This document shows positions 14,893-24,814 of a stretch of DNA of 64,000 nucleotides, piece by piece (the first letter of the stretch is position 1; every line of letters starts with the position of its first letter). The DNA is from a virus. The stretch spans positions 1 to 64,000 of IMG/VR virus record IMGVR_UViG_3300031603_000003. The stretch is one strand, 5' to 3'. The notes beneath the pieces were generated by a model that was not told the origin of the DNA, searched no databases, and worked only from the letters and a program-made list of their open reading frames with translations. The translations under genes and the position numbers were made by a program.

Positions 14893-16836
14893 TCAGTCTC
14901 TACGTGGTGGTAAGTCGTTAACAAGTGGCGCACTGAATGTAGAACTTTCTGAAGCTTCCGTGTGTAATCTTTCGGTGTTCAGTATACGTATCCGACGTAG
15001 TAGCGGGGCTGTACGGGGATCAGTAGTGCTGAATTTAACCTTAAGTACTATGGCATCCGGTACTGCATCATCTGTCTTACGGTTACGGTAACTAATGTCG
15101 AACTGGTCTGTAGTTAATCCAGTTGGAATCTTGAACCTGACGGAACCGCCAGCATATTGATATACAGCAGTATTATTTGTACTACTTATATCGTGTACCT
15201 GCGTGAATGGGATAGCAAATCCCCTAAGTGTCACGCCGCTAGATCTTCTAACTAGCCTGTGTGCGTTTACTATTGTACTTTCAGATTTCAAGTGGGAGAA
15301 TATAATCTTATACAAACCCGGTGGTAATGTAATAATATTGTTCTCGCTGGTGGCTCGATACATAGATGCACCTTCACCCGTAATACGTTTTATGATGAAG
15401 TAATTAGCTGCAAGCACAGGGATAGTAACAGTTCGTGCAACACCCTGTACATCTAAATAACTTTTGTATATGTACTTAGCGTTGTCCGTTGTACTTGTTG
15501 ATTGATCTTGCCAGTAATTGTCCCCACCGGTGATGGTTATGTCTGACACATTGTTAGGTACTGCCAGAGTTGCAACCCCAGCTCTAACATTGACGGTATT
15601 AGAGAAGTCGGTTAACTCATCCTCGTACCCGATGTGTATCTTGGCAGTTGTTACGTTGTTAGGTAAATCTTGCCATACAATACTCGTATCTCTTAGATGT
15701 AGATTAGCTCCACCTATATCAGTTGCATAGTGTTCAGTTAACTGAGTCTCGGTCAACTTAGCGTACGAGATCTGTACTGAAGTGCCAGCTGGTTGGTATA
15801 CCTTGGTGTCTAGTAGATAATGTCCCACCAATGGACTACCCATTGTTGAGTTTGCGCCAGGAGTGAGGTACAGGGGTAGGGAATAGAACGTTCCAGAACT
15901 ATTATAGCTACCACTCTGGAACTCGACATTACTTACTTTGAGATTCATGTCGTGCCCTGGGACTAAGAATCTTAACCGTACAGTTTGTGTTTGTATGTTC
16001 ATAAAGTAATTTAGATTGCCGTTGCTGGTTACGGTGTCCAGGTCTACCCACTGTTCAGTATTCGGATCGATGTACGATATAGATATAGTAGCCGGTGTGC
16101 TTGCCACCTTGATGGCCTGCAGTGTTGGCATGAATTTTAGTATATCAAACTCTTCCATTTCTAATATGTCTGGCGGAATATTATCAAGCCCTGGTACTGG
16201 AAACGCAAAGAACAGATCGGTACCTACCCACGTGGAGGAGTTCGATCTAACACTGGCGGTAAAAGTCTTATGTTGTTTGAGACCAGTAGGATTGCTTAAA
16301 GTTTCCCGGGTCAAAGACCCGGACTGACTAACCGGTGCAGCTGTAACAGTCCACGCGGCGTCAGATGAAGTTGGTAGTGGTGGTGGGAACTCCTTTAGGG
16401 AGTTCTTCAACGTAATGGATGCTTGGTCTTGGGCTATGTTAGTGGAGCAGCTAGCCTGCGGAGGAACACCAGAGTATATTACCGCGACGGCAGACTCATT
16501 GTCTGACACTGCTTGCACATAGTCCATGACTTCTGCTGCTTTAAGCTTTATATCTTCGTGCTCCTTCAGGAATGATAGTTCCAGCGCATCTAAATCGTAG
16601 GTGTACGTACGTAGCAGTTCGACGATGTCTCTGGTGTCTACTAGTAATCCGGACAGTACCTGGTGAAGCTTGGCCGCACTCGACGTTGCACCTTGTAAAG
16701 GTAGTAATGGTTTAGTTTGAAACTTAAAAGGAGTGGCAATTGCTTCGTCAATTTCTCTAGCTGTAGGCATACGGCCATTCTTATGTAGATATGCTTCTAT
16801 GTATATTTGAAGTACTTGTTCTTTACGCTTACCCAT
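14893..16836 (-). CDS. Tail-tip/fibre-like protein, 647 aa
   Basis: Predicted structural protein of the distal tail or baseplate. The N-terminal ~100 residues are helical and start with a basic stretch (MGKRKEQVLQIYIEAYL). The rest is a series of beta-sandwich-like modules rich in Thr, Ser and Asn, with jelly-roll-like pieces (VRLRFLVPGHDMNLKVSNVEF, GLYKIIFSHLKSEST). The final module ends APLLRRIRIL, similar to the end of the 338-residue protein. AGGAAG precedes the ATG, which overlaps the previous gene's stop. No catalytic motif is visible. Confidence 0.65.
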   Translation of the reverse strand: MGKRKEQVLQIYIEAYLHKNGRMPTAREIDEAIATPFKFQTKPLLPLQGATSSAAKLHQVLSGLLVDTRDIVELLRTYTYDLDALELSFLKEHEDIKLKAAEVMDYVQAVSDNESAVAVIYSGVPPQASCSTNIAQDQASITLKNSLKEFPPPLPTSSDAAWTVTAAPVSQSGSLTRETLSNPTGLKQHKTFTASVRSNSSTWVGTDLFFAFPVPGLDNIPPDILEMEEFDILKFMPTLQAIKVASTPATISISYIDPNTEQWVDLDTVTSNGNLNYFMNIQTQTVRLRFLVPGHDMNLKVSNVEFQSGSYNSSGTFYSLPLYLTPGANSTMGSPLVGHYLLDTKVYQPAGTSVQISYAKLTETQLTEHYATDIGGANLHLRDTSIVWQDLPNNVTTAKIHIGYEDELTDFSNTVNVRAGVATLAVPNNVSDITITGGDNYWQDQSTSTTDNAKYIYKSYLDVQGVARTVTIPVLAANYFIIKRITGEGASMYRATSENNIITLPPGLYKIIFSHLKSESTIVNAHRLVRRSSGVTLRGFAIPFTQVHDISSTNNTAVYQYAGGSVRFKIPTGLTTDQFDISYRNRKTDDAVPDAIVLKVKFSTTDPRTAPLLRRIRILNTERLHTEASESSTFSAPLVNDLPPRRD

Positions 16837-18866
16837 TATAATACTTCCTGATCTGCATAAATAATACGTGCTCTAATACCGGTTACTACTGGTGTGATAT
16901 TGATATCCGCCGCTGGGCGTGTAATACGCACCCGCACAGTACAATGTTGTGTTTCATCTGTGTCTACGAATCCCTGCCCTGACGCTCGTGTGCGATCAAC
17001 CTCGGACAATATACTGTTGTAGTAGTATAGCGAAGGAGCAACACCATCAAGGTTGAGTGGAGAAATCTCATGTTCGATGCCATCCACTACTAAGTAGTAT
17101 GATATAGATGGTACTACGAATGGATTAAATCCTTCTACGGATATACCTACCGCGCTGATATGTTTGTTATCAGCTATATTGAAATCTATGTCATGATCAG
17201 TAGCACTTTCATATACTACCCGGGACGCGGCGAAGGGTCCACTAGTTTCTATAGTTCTAGTGGTATATACATTAGTACTAGGATCTGCTACTAAAGTTGT
17301 GGGTTCGGTGTCCGAGATAGAAGAGAAGACGCCTGAAGCATTAACTTGTAGAGAACCTATCGCATCGGATCCAATCGCGTAAGCAAAGCTAATGGCGTTA
17401 TTAACATACGTACCAGTGATGGTCCAGTTACGTTCTAGTTCAGACTCAGTGAGGTTCGTGAACGCTACAACAATGCTACTAGCGCCACCGCTATTGTCCT
17501 CGGTGTGGGTAGAGGAGCCGGACGAGACAACCAGTTCCGTGATATTAGTAGTACTGTTAATAGTAAAGTCTAAGTTAAACCGATCCGTGTTATCGGTGTT
17601 AATACTTATGGCATAGTTGATATCATCGGCAGTAAGACGTTCGAGTAATTTGAATACTGGTGTATCTAAAGGTACTGTTCCTGGGTCGTCGATAAGGGTT
17701 ACGTACGGTACGGCCGAGGCGCCACTGTATAGGTTCTCGAGTGCAGTAGCAAAACTAACGTCACCGTATCCGGCACCATTGTTATCGATACCTTGGTACA
17801 CGTATGTTTCTCTACCGTCCCCATCGATTAAGGAGGTTTCAGGTACTACCATGATACGGTACTCTGTATTAGGTATTAGTCCGTTGAAAGTTTGAGCTGC
17901 AGCTGCGGCTGGGTTAGTAGTGTTGATGGTTTTAGTAGCGGCGGTGCTCCACGATGCTCCATCCAACTTTTGTAGTGTGAGTGCAGCTTGAATTCGCTGT
18001 GATACTTCCGATGCTGATACCACGGTGGATGGTGTTGAACTGTATGTCTCTGAATTAAAGTACCAACCGTACAACTGATACTGCATCATTGTTCCATCGT
18101 AGTCGGAGGCAGGAAAAATATAGAAGATAGGGTAGGCACCGCTACGGTCAATGCTATCTACATTGAGTGGTTTAGTACGTATCCTGGAATTTAGTGTAGA
18201 CACATCCGCACCGGTTAACGTAGAAGCAATTGCAGTGGCGAAAGCTTCCGGTTGATCATCATTAGCAGATAGGAATGGCGTTAAGCCTGACATGTACGCA
18301 GAAGTCGCGGAGTACACTTGGTACGCGCCGTCATCTGATTTTAACAACTTAATATCTTGTGCGTTACCTGAGTTATCTACAACTTGTGCTAGAACAACGA
18401 ACCTACCTGTAATCATTTCGCCATTAGGTTGTATTAGGGAAACTGGTATATCGGAAAAAGTTTGTAGATCAGTCCGCGCACCGTCATATGTAGTGTCGTT
18501 TAACCAGCCAACAAGTCCTTCTCCGCCTGCGGATAAATAAACAGGAGACGGCCATAGATCATTACTCTTATTTTGTACTTGGTTTACAGGTACTACTGCG
18601 AAGTATACATTACCAGTATACGTATTAATTTGTTGTATTGTACCGTTGTGTAGTACAGTCACAGAATCTGGAGTGCCTAATTCAGATGGAAATAATTGAT
18701 TAAGCGCTGCAGTGCCAAAATCATAGTCGACTATGGATACTAAAATGTTTGGAGTCGTTAATGTTGGTGTGTTCTGTGAACTGTATGATCCATCTACCTT
18801 ACGTGGACGTATCCAGGTAGGATCTATTAAGGTTGGATCACATACACTTACTCTGTTACTAGCCAT
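16836..18866 (-). CDS. Tail-tip/fibre-like protein, 676 aa
   Basis: Large beta-rich protein of probable tail-tip or fibre function. A fibronectin-III-like stretch around residues 300-340 ends FNGLIPNTEYRIMVVPE, the usual FNIII exit strand. Further modules contain repeated Thr/Ser/Asn strands (TNITELVVSSGSSTHTEDN, IVVAFTNLTESELERNWTI). The C-terminal module (DINITPVVTGIRARIIY) again resembles the common end seen in neighbouring fibre proteins. The start overlaps the previous gene's stop (TAATG). Confidence 0.65.
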   Translation of the reverse strand: MASNRVSVCDPTLIDPTWIRPRKVDGSYSSQNTPTLTTPNILVSIVDYDFGTAALNQLFPSELGTPDSVTVLHNGTIQQINTYTGNVYFAVVPVNQVQNKSNDLWPSPVYLSAGGEGLVGWLNDTTYDGARTDLQTFSDIPVSLIQPNGEMITGRFVVLAQVVDNSGNAQDIKLLKSDDGAYQVYSATSAYMSGLTPFLSANDDQPEAFATAIASTLTGADVSTLNSRIRTKPLNVDSIDRSGAYPIFYIFPASDYDGTMMQYQLYGWYFNSETYSSTPSTVVSASEVSQRIQAALTLQKLDGASWSTAATKTINTTNPAAAAAQTFNGLIPNTEYRIMVVPETSLIDGDGRETYVYQGIDNNGAGYGDVSFATALENLYSGASAVPYVTLIDDPGTVPLDTPVFKLLERLTADDINYAISINTDNTDRFNLDFTINSTTNITELVVSSGSSTHTEDNSGGASSIVVAFTNLTESELERNWTITGTYVNNAISFAYAIGSDAIGSLQVNASGVFSSISDTEPTTLVADPSTNVYTTRTIETSGPFAASRVVYESATDHDIDFNIADNKHISAVGISVEGFNPFVVPSISYYLVVDGIEHEISPLNLDGVAPSLYYYNSILSEVDRTRASGQGFVDTDETQHCTVRVRITRPAADINITPVVTGIRARIIYADQEVL

Positions 18867-20602
18867 TATAGTACCGGCATTGGGTAGGGGTTAGTCATGC
18901 TGAAGTTAACAACCATAGCTTGGGCTGAAAGACTTGTATAGGGGTCTGCAACTGCTACGTGTGCTATACTGTTAGCGGTAGTGTAAAAAGGTGAACCGTT
19001 GTTCACATCGGATACATTGAATGGAGCGTTGGGCCACACGAATGATCCAAATGTTTGTTCAGCACCGTCTGTTATATTAAAAGTTTTAGGTATAATGTCC
19101 ATAGTTAATCCATATGTCTCTGGGTTCACCGTAGCTGACGCGGCGCGCGTCACGCTGTACAGGTTACCTTGCTTTCCTAAGAATGATATGGCAGAGGCTT
19201 CTAAGCTCATAGCCGTGGTGCCATCATTGTCTACAAGCTCATAGGTGTCAGTTAAAAGGTAAGCGTAACGTACGAAGATGTATAATTTATAGGAAACATC
19301 AATCAAAGATATACTTGGAATTTGCTTTACGTAGTTCTCTACCGCTGAACCGACAACCTCATAGATTGCAGAGTTTAAGTTAATAGCGGTGAAATATGGT
19401 GTAATCCATTCTCCAACGCCGGCTACGGCGTAGTCCGGTGTAACATCGGTGGGGGAATCATCTACCCGTGTGTACGGCATCAAAGTAGTAGGCCACTCCC
19501 AAGTAGACGCGAATGGTAATGTACCGGTGACGAATAAGAATGGATTATTATCGCCATTGTACTGGAATGCTGGGTTAGGTGTATACACTTTAGACATAGG
19601 TTCTGAAGATATATCCCACCATCTATCGGTGTTCATGTTTACAAAGTTTTGGCTTTGAGCGTACAACGTATGTGTTACTTGTGTTGTCCAGTCAGTATCA
19701 CGCATTGGGTTACGAGTGTAGTGCATACTACTCTTGTCCGTTGCTAGGCGTCTGTACGTGAATACGGACTCTCCGTCTACCAGGGCTGATCCTACTTTAA
19801 TCCACTCTTCTAAACCGGCTGGCAATACCCCACCGTCTGCGGGGTTCCATGGTGTATTAGGTGCTATGTTGCCAACAAATATAGAAGTAGATGTGGCGAA
19901 CGTCTGAGGTATAGTTATAACGTATGGTTTATGTGAAAATGGATCACTTCGTACTAATGATGCGACGTACGTAACAACGTCACTATATACTGTTTCGCCT
20001 GCTGCAGTTATTATCTGTGATCGAAATTGATTACTATGTGTAGGCGATAAGTCTTCGAGTACAAACTCGTGTGTTCCTACCGCAGGTTGCCACCAAAATC
20101 GTTTAAGTTCCCAAGCACCAGCTGATCCGACTCTGTGCCACAGTGTCATGGACAATGCGTCTGTTAGTACAAGGTCAATGCTTATAGCCAGAGTACCATC
20201 TAAGTATGTATCCCATACTGGAAATGTATTTGAAGCGTACGGTACTGGAGCAGAAAATGCACCCAGTGTCCACAGCGTTTGTAAACTTGTTTCCTGTGTC
20301 CATACGTTGGTATACTCGCTACCCTGTCCCGTGTACGGATCTTCGTCCTCGATGGTGGTTGAGAAGTTTGCTCTTAGTGCGTATTGATATCTGGTGAGTA
20401 CAGTAGCAGCGTCGCCTAATATGGTGGCGGATGTGTATGATACCGCGGTGGGGGATATACCACTGACTACAGTGCCACCGGCGGCGTCGAGTATATCGAA
20501 GCTATCCAAATACACAGCGTCAGCGTTAGTAGGTATTTGCCATTGAAGACTAAAGGAAGTAGGTCCAATATTTGTTGCTCTAAAGTTTACACTTAGACTC
20601 AT
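18866..20602 (-). CDS. Fibronectin-III-containing tail protein, 578 aa
   Basis: The N-terminus is a fibronectin type III-like domain (ATNIGPTSFSLQWQIPTN, VYLDSFDILDA, YQYALRANF), and a second module follows (LVLTDALSMTLWHRVG, QFRSQIITAAGETVYSD). The rest is beta-rich with many Trp and Tyr residues. FNIII repeats are common in phage tail and baseplate proteins, where they act as spacers or bind carbohydrate. AGGGAG precedes the ATG, which overlaps the previous stop as ATGA. Confidence 0.7.
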   Translation of the reverse strand: MSLSVNFRATNIGPTSFSLQWQIPTNADAVYLDSFDILDAAGGTVVSGISPTAVSYTSATILGDAATVLTRYQYALRANFSTTIEDEDPYTGQGSEYTNVWTQETSLQTLWTLGAFSAPVPYASNTFPVWDTYLDGTLAISIDLVLTDALSMTLWHRVGSAGAWELKRFWWQPAVGTHEFVLEDLSPTHSNQFRSQIITAAGETVYSDVVTYVASLVRSDPFSHKPYVITIPQTFATSTSIFVGNIAPNTPWNPADGGVLPAGLEEWIKVGSALVDGESVFTYRRLATDKSSMHYTRNPMRDTDWTTQVTHTLYAQSQNFVNMNTDRWWDISSEPMSKVYTPNPAFQYNGDNNPFLFVTGTLPFASTWEWPTTLMPYTRVDDSPTDVTPDYAVAGVGEWITPYFTAINLNSAIYEVVGSAVENYVKQIPSISLIDVSYKLYIFVRYAYLLTDTYELVDNDGTTAMSLEASAISFLGKQGNLYSVTRAASATVNPETYGLTMDIIPKTFNITDGAEQTFGSFVWPNAPFNVSDVNNGSPFYTTANSIAHVAVADPYTSLSAQAMVVNFSMTNPYPMPVL

Positions 20603-21633
20603 GTCATACTCCCTAGGGTGTTCAAAATAACATCAGTTAACTGTGCGTACGTAACACGTCCACCTGCTTGTGCGCCAATGGTAAACAACCAGCCTTCATA
20701 TACACCACCGAATGCCTCGGCTGTTATAGAATCTGTAGATATATTCCATACTATAGATTGAATCATTGATGAAGGATTATCTACGAATATTAGTTGTTCG
20801 ACATTCGGGTACACAAGAGTTTGTCCTTCCATCGTATTAAGTTCTACACTGCAATAAATAGATTCAGGTATAGGCGTGGAAATTAGTGATATTAACGAAG
20901 GTGTTTCTAACGTGGCTACTATCCTTAGAATACCATCTACATACGTGTCAGCCATGTATGTTAGTTTAGGTTCGAGCTCCAAGGGTTCCTGGACTACAGG
21001 CTGCGATTCAGTCATCCCAACTTGCAAATCAATTACAGATAAATCTTTGTTCCGTTTAGCAAACTGTAGCTGTAGACCGGCTACGTTAGGTATGGATACG
21101 TTATTCTCAGTGAGCGGTATTACGGATGTTGACTGTATGTTCTGTATTTTACCTAGCATTAATGTTGGAAATGTAAGTACATTAGGTATCTTTACTGTAG
21201 AAAAGGGTAGGATCTCTACGTTAGTAGGGGTCAAGGTAAGTGGTTGTTCCAATATCTTATCGATGAAGCTTACAGCACCATTACCGGTACGCATAAGACG
21301 TTCTTGTACCTTAAGTCGGAGGCTCTCAACGATATAGTCTAATTCATTAGTAGATATACCAGCTTGTAATATTGATACTCTAGTATCCAGGGCACCAAGG
21401 GCGGTAGTGGCTTCAACTAATGAGGAGTGTACTGCTGTGAATATTGCATCTAATGGTTCTGGGCGCGCGATCTCCCCATCCACTGGTATGTGGAAGTATT
21501 CTTCCGCATCGAATAGTTCGTACAATCTGGATAGGATTAACATCAACCGCTGTTCGGTAGACTGTAACTGTTCGGACTCGAACGTGGTTAACGCTGATAA
21601 GTATGCTTCTTTTACTTTATTGAACGTGGTCAT
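20599..21633 (-). CDS. Tail-tip/baseplate-associated protein, 344 aa
   Basis: No family recognised. Residues 1-140 are mainly helical with heptad-like segments (KVKEAYLSALTTFESEQLQ, LVEATTALGALDTRVSILQ), probably a coiled-coil stalk; residues ~150-344 are beta-rich. A helical stalk plus a beta head is the usual build of a trimeric fibre or connector subunit. GGTGA lies 7 bases upstream of the ATG. It overlaps both neighbours. Confidence 0.65.
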   Translation of the reverse strand: MTTFNKVKEAYLSALTTFESEQLQSTEQRLMLILSRLYELFDAEEYFHIPVDGEIARPEPLDAIFTAVHSSLVEATTALGALDTRVSILQAGISTNELDYIVESLRLKVQERLMRTGNGAVSFIDKILEQPLTLTPTNVEILPFSTVKIPNVLTFPTLMLGKIQNIQSTSVIPLTENNVSIPNVAGLQLQFAKRNKDLSVIDLQVGMTESQPVVQEPLELEPKLTYMADTYVDGILRIVATLETPSLISLISTPIPESIYCSVELNTMEGQTLVYPNVEQLIFVDNPSSMIQSIVWNISTDSITAEAFGGVYEGWLFTIGAQAGGRVTYAQLTDVILNTLGSMT

Positions 21634-23260
21634 GTAAGTTCACCATATATGCTTGTACCCATGAGTCGTAATCTGTAAACGTAAGCGTATAACTTACCGC
21701 AACAGCTTTAACATAATATGTTATGGCAAGGGTTTGCGTAGGGTCTAGTGCAATTGCATCCTTGAAGACAATTAATGATCCGAGTACAAAACATTCCAAT
21801 GAGTTATCCGGAGAGAACTGTGGAAGCTCCCCGGGAGTAAGCGGCATGACCCTATAAGGTTCTGCGTCAATCTCATCTCCTGTAACGGTAACGATGTTCA
21901 CGCTTAATTCGTTATCATTATCTACATACGGAAAATGCTCTAGTTGTACCGTGGTAGTACTATCTTCGATAGTTTCTACTACTTGTGTCACACTTGATGA
22001 TGAATCAATATCTGTTACGCTACCGTTTGGTTGGTAATATGTGACTACTGGGTCTGGTACACCAGAGCCGTATACAACTATACTGCTAGACTCTAATGCT
22101 CCATTATAACTATAGAACTTAGGAGTTGTAAGCGTACCACTGCTAGTATCAGCTGGCGTCTTCAAGAACTTAACGTTATATAAACCCAATTCGTAATGAT
22201 AATAGTCTGGCTGTTCTGCAGCATTACTGAATCCATTTGGATCCTGCATGGCACCCACATACACATCTTGTTCCAAGTACTGATCGGCTAATATGGAAGC
22301 GTACGGTTTACGATCTGTGAAATGCATTACTTGCAAGTACACTACTATGCGCTGTACCGCACTATCCGGTAAGCTAACCGTGATGTCTTTCTTAGGCAGT
22401 ATAGTTCCAACAAGAACACCTCTGCTATCTTTGTGGATAGCTAGCGTACTACTAAGTGAATTACTGGATAGCACACTCAGTACACGTACAGGTTGCTGGA
22501 ACTTTAGTTCCATTTCCTTAGGTGTTATTGTTGTGTCGCTGTTCTGGAATTCTATTCGCGCTACTGTGCCCGTAACACTGTAGAGATCTGCAGCAGTATC
22601 TGTTATTGATTCTAAGGTACTAACGTATAAAGGATAAGCTGGAATACTTTTCGTATACATATCTATTGACCAGGTAGCAGTACCCGGCCCTGACTTGAGT
22701 ACACTCTGTACATCTCCGTTAGTAGACAACAGTACGCCATTGTTTAAATCAACGGCTGGATAAAAAGTTGTGGTGATGTCCATGTTAGTTAAATCCTGAG
22801 TTGGGATTCGATCCTTAGGAAGCCGTATAATATCACTGGACATGGTTACATTGGTGTACTCGGTATTTGCCAGCAAGTCTGGACCTTGAATAAAACGTAT
22901 GTTGTCCTTATCACTATTGGTTAGTTGGGAAACAATACGTGTTAACCTGTAACTATAGTCGTCTACTATTGCACGCATACTTCCTTCGATGGCGAGGTAT
23001 GAATTGTATATAGATTTCAGATGACCAAAGGACGCTATTAGATCGACGAGTACGTTACGTACGTCACCTCTAAACTTTGAAGAGCTGGCAAGATTGCTGG
23101 AGTTATACTGAGATACTAAGATATTACCATTAGCATACCGTGCTAATAGTTGTGACTCAAGTGCTTGTACATCCAACGGATTAGTTATCTTAAACTGTTG
23201 GGCCATAGACTGCGCTAGCTTGCGCAGCTCTTGTGCTCTTATTTCACTGTGTATTGGCAT
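21617..23260 (-). CDS. Baseplate/tail-tip structural protein, 547 aa
   Basis: Large structural protein of the distal tail cluster, no family recognised. I start it at the ATG at 23260, which has GAGGA about 10 bases upstream; an in-frame ATG at 23278 lacks one. The first ~130 residues are helical (IRAQELRKLAQSMAQQF, LVDLIASFGHLKSIYNSYLAIEG); the rest is beta-rich with several jelly-roll-like stretches (LSSTLAIHKDSRGVLVGTI, VQRIVVYLQVMHFTDRK). The end (LTFTDYDSWVQAYMVNLHD) is also strand-like. It overlaps both neighbouring genes. Confidence 0.65.
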   Translation of the reverse strand: MPIHSEIRAQELRKLAQSMAQQFKITNPLDVQALESQLLARYANGNILVSQYNSSNLASSSKFRGDVRNVLVDLIASFGHLKSIYNSYLAIEGSMRAIVDDYSYRLTRIVSQLTNSDKDNIRFIQGPDLLANTEYTNVTMSSDIIRLPKDRIPTQDLTNMDITTTFYPAVDLNNGVLLSTNGDVQSVLKSGPGTATWSIDMYTKSIPAYPLYVSTLESITDTAADLYSVTGTVARIEFQNSDTTITPKEMELKFQQPVRVLSVLSSNSLSSTLAIHKDSRGVLVGTILPKKDITVSLPDSAVQRIVVYLQVMHFTDRKPYASILADQYLEQDVYVGAMQDPNGFSNAAEQPDYYHYELGLYNVKFLKTPADTSSGTLTTPKFYSYNGALESSSIVVYGSGVPDPVVTYYQPNGSVTDIDSSSSVTQVVETIEDSTTTVQLEHFPYVDNDNELSVNIVTVTGDEIDAEPYRVMPLTPGELPQFSPDNSLECFVLGSLIVFKDAIALDPTQTLAITYYVKAVAVSYTLTFTDYDSWVQAYMVNLHDHVQ

Positions 23261-24809
23261 TATCGAAGATGTCCTCATGTGTAAATATAATAGACTTAGC
23301 TGGATCTACGATTAGAACATACGAACCAACGGCAAGTACATGTGATAAAATAGTATAGAAGTATTCTTTGTACGCATCCTTGACTAACTTCGCTGGGACT
23401 TCATCGTAAGCAGGTACTAACACCTTAGTAGAGCGTACTGTGTTCGCAATATCAATTGGTAGTTCGATTATCATTACCATAGATGGCACCGCTTCGCCTC
23501 CGTAAAACCCATAGTGGCTGTGTGATCGCCAGTCGATAACTTCTTTGTTTGCTGGGAGCTTAATACCGAGGCTTTGTTTACGTACATCTATCAAGCTTGG
23601 TGTAGTACGCTCTAAGTGTATTCTACCTAATGATAGGTCCGCAGTGGTAGGCCATGCTTCTTCCGCCCAGTCTGCACCTGCGTGTAGTTTGTTAGAGTGA
23701 TGAGCATATCTGTAATATACTTTATTAGGACTACGTACGCTTATATACATATCACCATCAATTAGATTACGTTCTAGTTCTGCGCGATCATATGAACCAC
23801 CGTGTATGTACAGCGGGTTGAGGTTGTCCGCAATTTCTCCCCACTTGGTGGAATCTATACCGTAACTAACGGTGAATGTATCGGTAGTAGTAATGTTCAG
23901 GTTGCGCAGAGATATTAACCCATAACGAGAACTGGCTGATTCAAATTCTATATCCGTTACCGGTACGCCGTTTACTTTGACGACGATGCCAGCACCTGCG
24001 GCGGCTAGAGCGGTAAGTGTGGGTTGCACCTTAAGTACACCATTAACTTTGAATACGCAATCATCCTCGTCTAATTCTAAGATACCGTTACGATGAATGA
24101 TTGGTACCTCTTCAAGCACAACCGAAGGACGTGGGTTTAAATCAACAAGTGCCAGTGTAATAGGAGTGCCGTTAATTATGTGTGATCCTTTACGGATACG
24201 CGCTTTGTGAAATTGAAACTTATCAGGGGTAGACACCTTAATGTTTACACTGTCCATGGGGGATAACGTAACCAACACTTCTGTACCCGGAGTTGGAGAA
24301 AAACCATCAACTGCACTGATGTCTTGCTGCGCAGAAGCTGTAGCAGTGTGTGGAAACTCAGGTAGCGGGTCAAGTAAAGCTTCACTGGTATTCAAAAGCG
24401 TGGTAACACCATCATCTGCCACCGTACTACACTTATATCTAACTCGTATAGGCCCAACATATACCGAGGAGTCTATACTTATAGACGCTCCAGATACTTT
24501 AGCGTTAATGCGTAGTCCATTGACCGGGTGATAAACATCAGCGGATACAGGAAGTGCGGGTAAAGAATACATTATGTTAATTGCCGCAGTTCCTAACATC
24601 AATTCCATACCAGCTGCTGGTGTGAATGGTAACGTTATAGTACCGTCTACGTTCACAGCCACAGAGTACTGCTGCGAAACTGGTAAGTCATGCACTGTAG
24701 GTTCGGAAGAAGTAAGCGTTACCATTGCAGCAACCGGGACATTCAGCTCTGGGGCAAAAACGTCCTGGATACGAAAGCGAAGGTTAGCTGGTATTGCTGG
24801 GTTAGCCAT
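23244..24809 (-). CDS. Baseplate/tail-tip structural protein, 521 aa
   Basis: Beta-rich structural protein with no enzyme motif. It contains repeated Ig-like pieces with alternating hydrophobics (SISIDSSVYVGPIRVRYKCS, DSVNIKVSTPDKFQF, GIVVKVNGVPVTDIEFE). The C-terminal part has a few helices (PAKLVKDAYKEYFYTILSHVLA) and a final hydrophobic strand (VGSYVLIVDPAKSIIF). The N-terminus begins MANPAIPANLRFRIQD. It is one of the repeated Ig-rich modules in this block; a carbohydrate-contact or spacer role is inferred. Confidence 0.65.
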   Translation of the reverse strand: MANPAIPANLRFRIQDVFAPELNVPVAAMVTLTSSEPTVHDLPVSQQYSVAVNVDGTITLPFTPAAGMELMLGTAAINIMYSLPALPVSADVYHPVNGLRINAKVSGASISIDSSVYVGPIRVRYKCSTVADDGVTTLLNTSEALLDPLPEFPHTATASAQQDISAVDGFSPTPGTEVLVTLSPMDSVNIKVSTPDKFQFHKARIRKGSHIINGTPITLALVDLNPRPSVVLEEVPIIHRNGILELDEDDCVFKVNGVLKVQPTLTALAAAGAGIVVKVNGVPVTDIEFESASSRYGLISLRNLNITTTDTFTVSYGIDSTKWGEIADNLNPLYIHGGSYDRAELERNLIDGDMYISVRSPNKVYYRYAHHSNKLHAGADWAEEAWPTTADLSLGRIHLERTTPSLIDVRKQSLGIKLPANKEVIDWRSHSHYGFYGGEAVPSMVMIIELPIDIANTVRSTKVLVPAYDEVPAKLVKDAYKEYFYTILSHVLAVGSYVLIVDPAKSIIFTHEDIFDNANTQ

Positions 24810-24814
24810 TTACG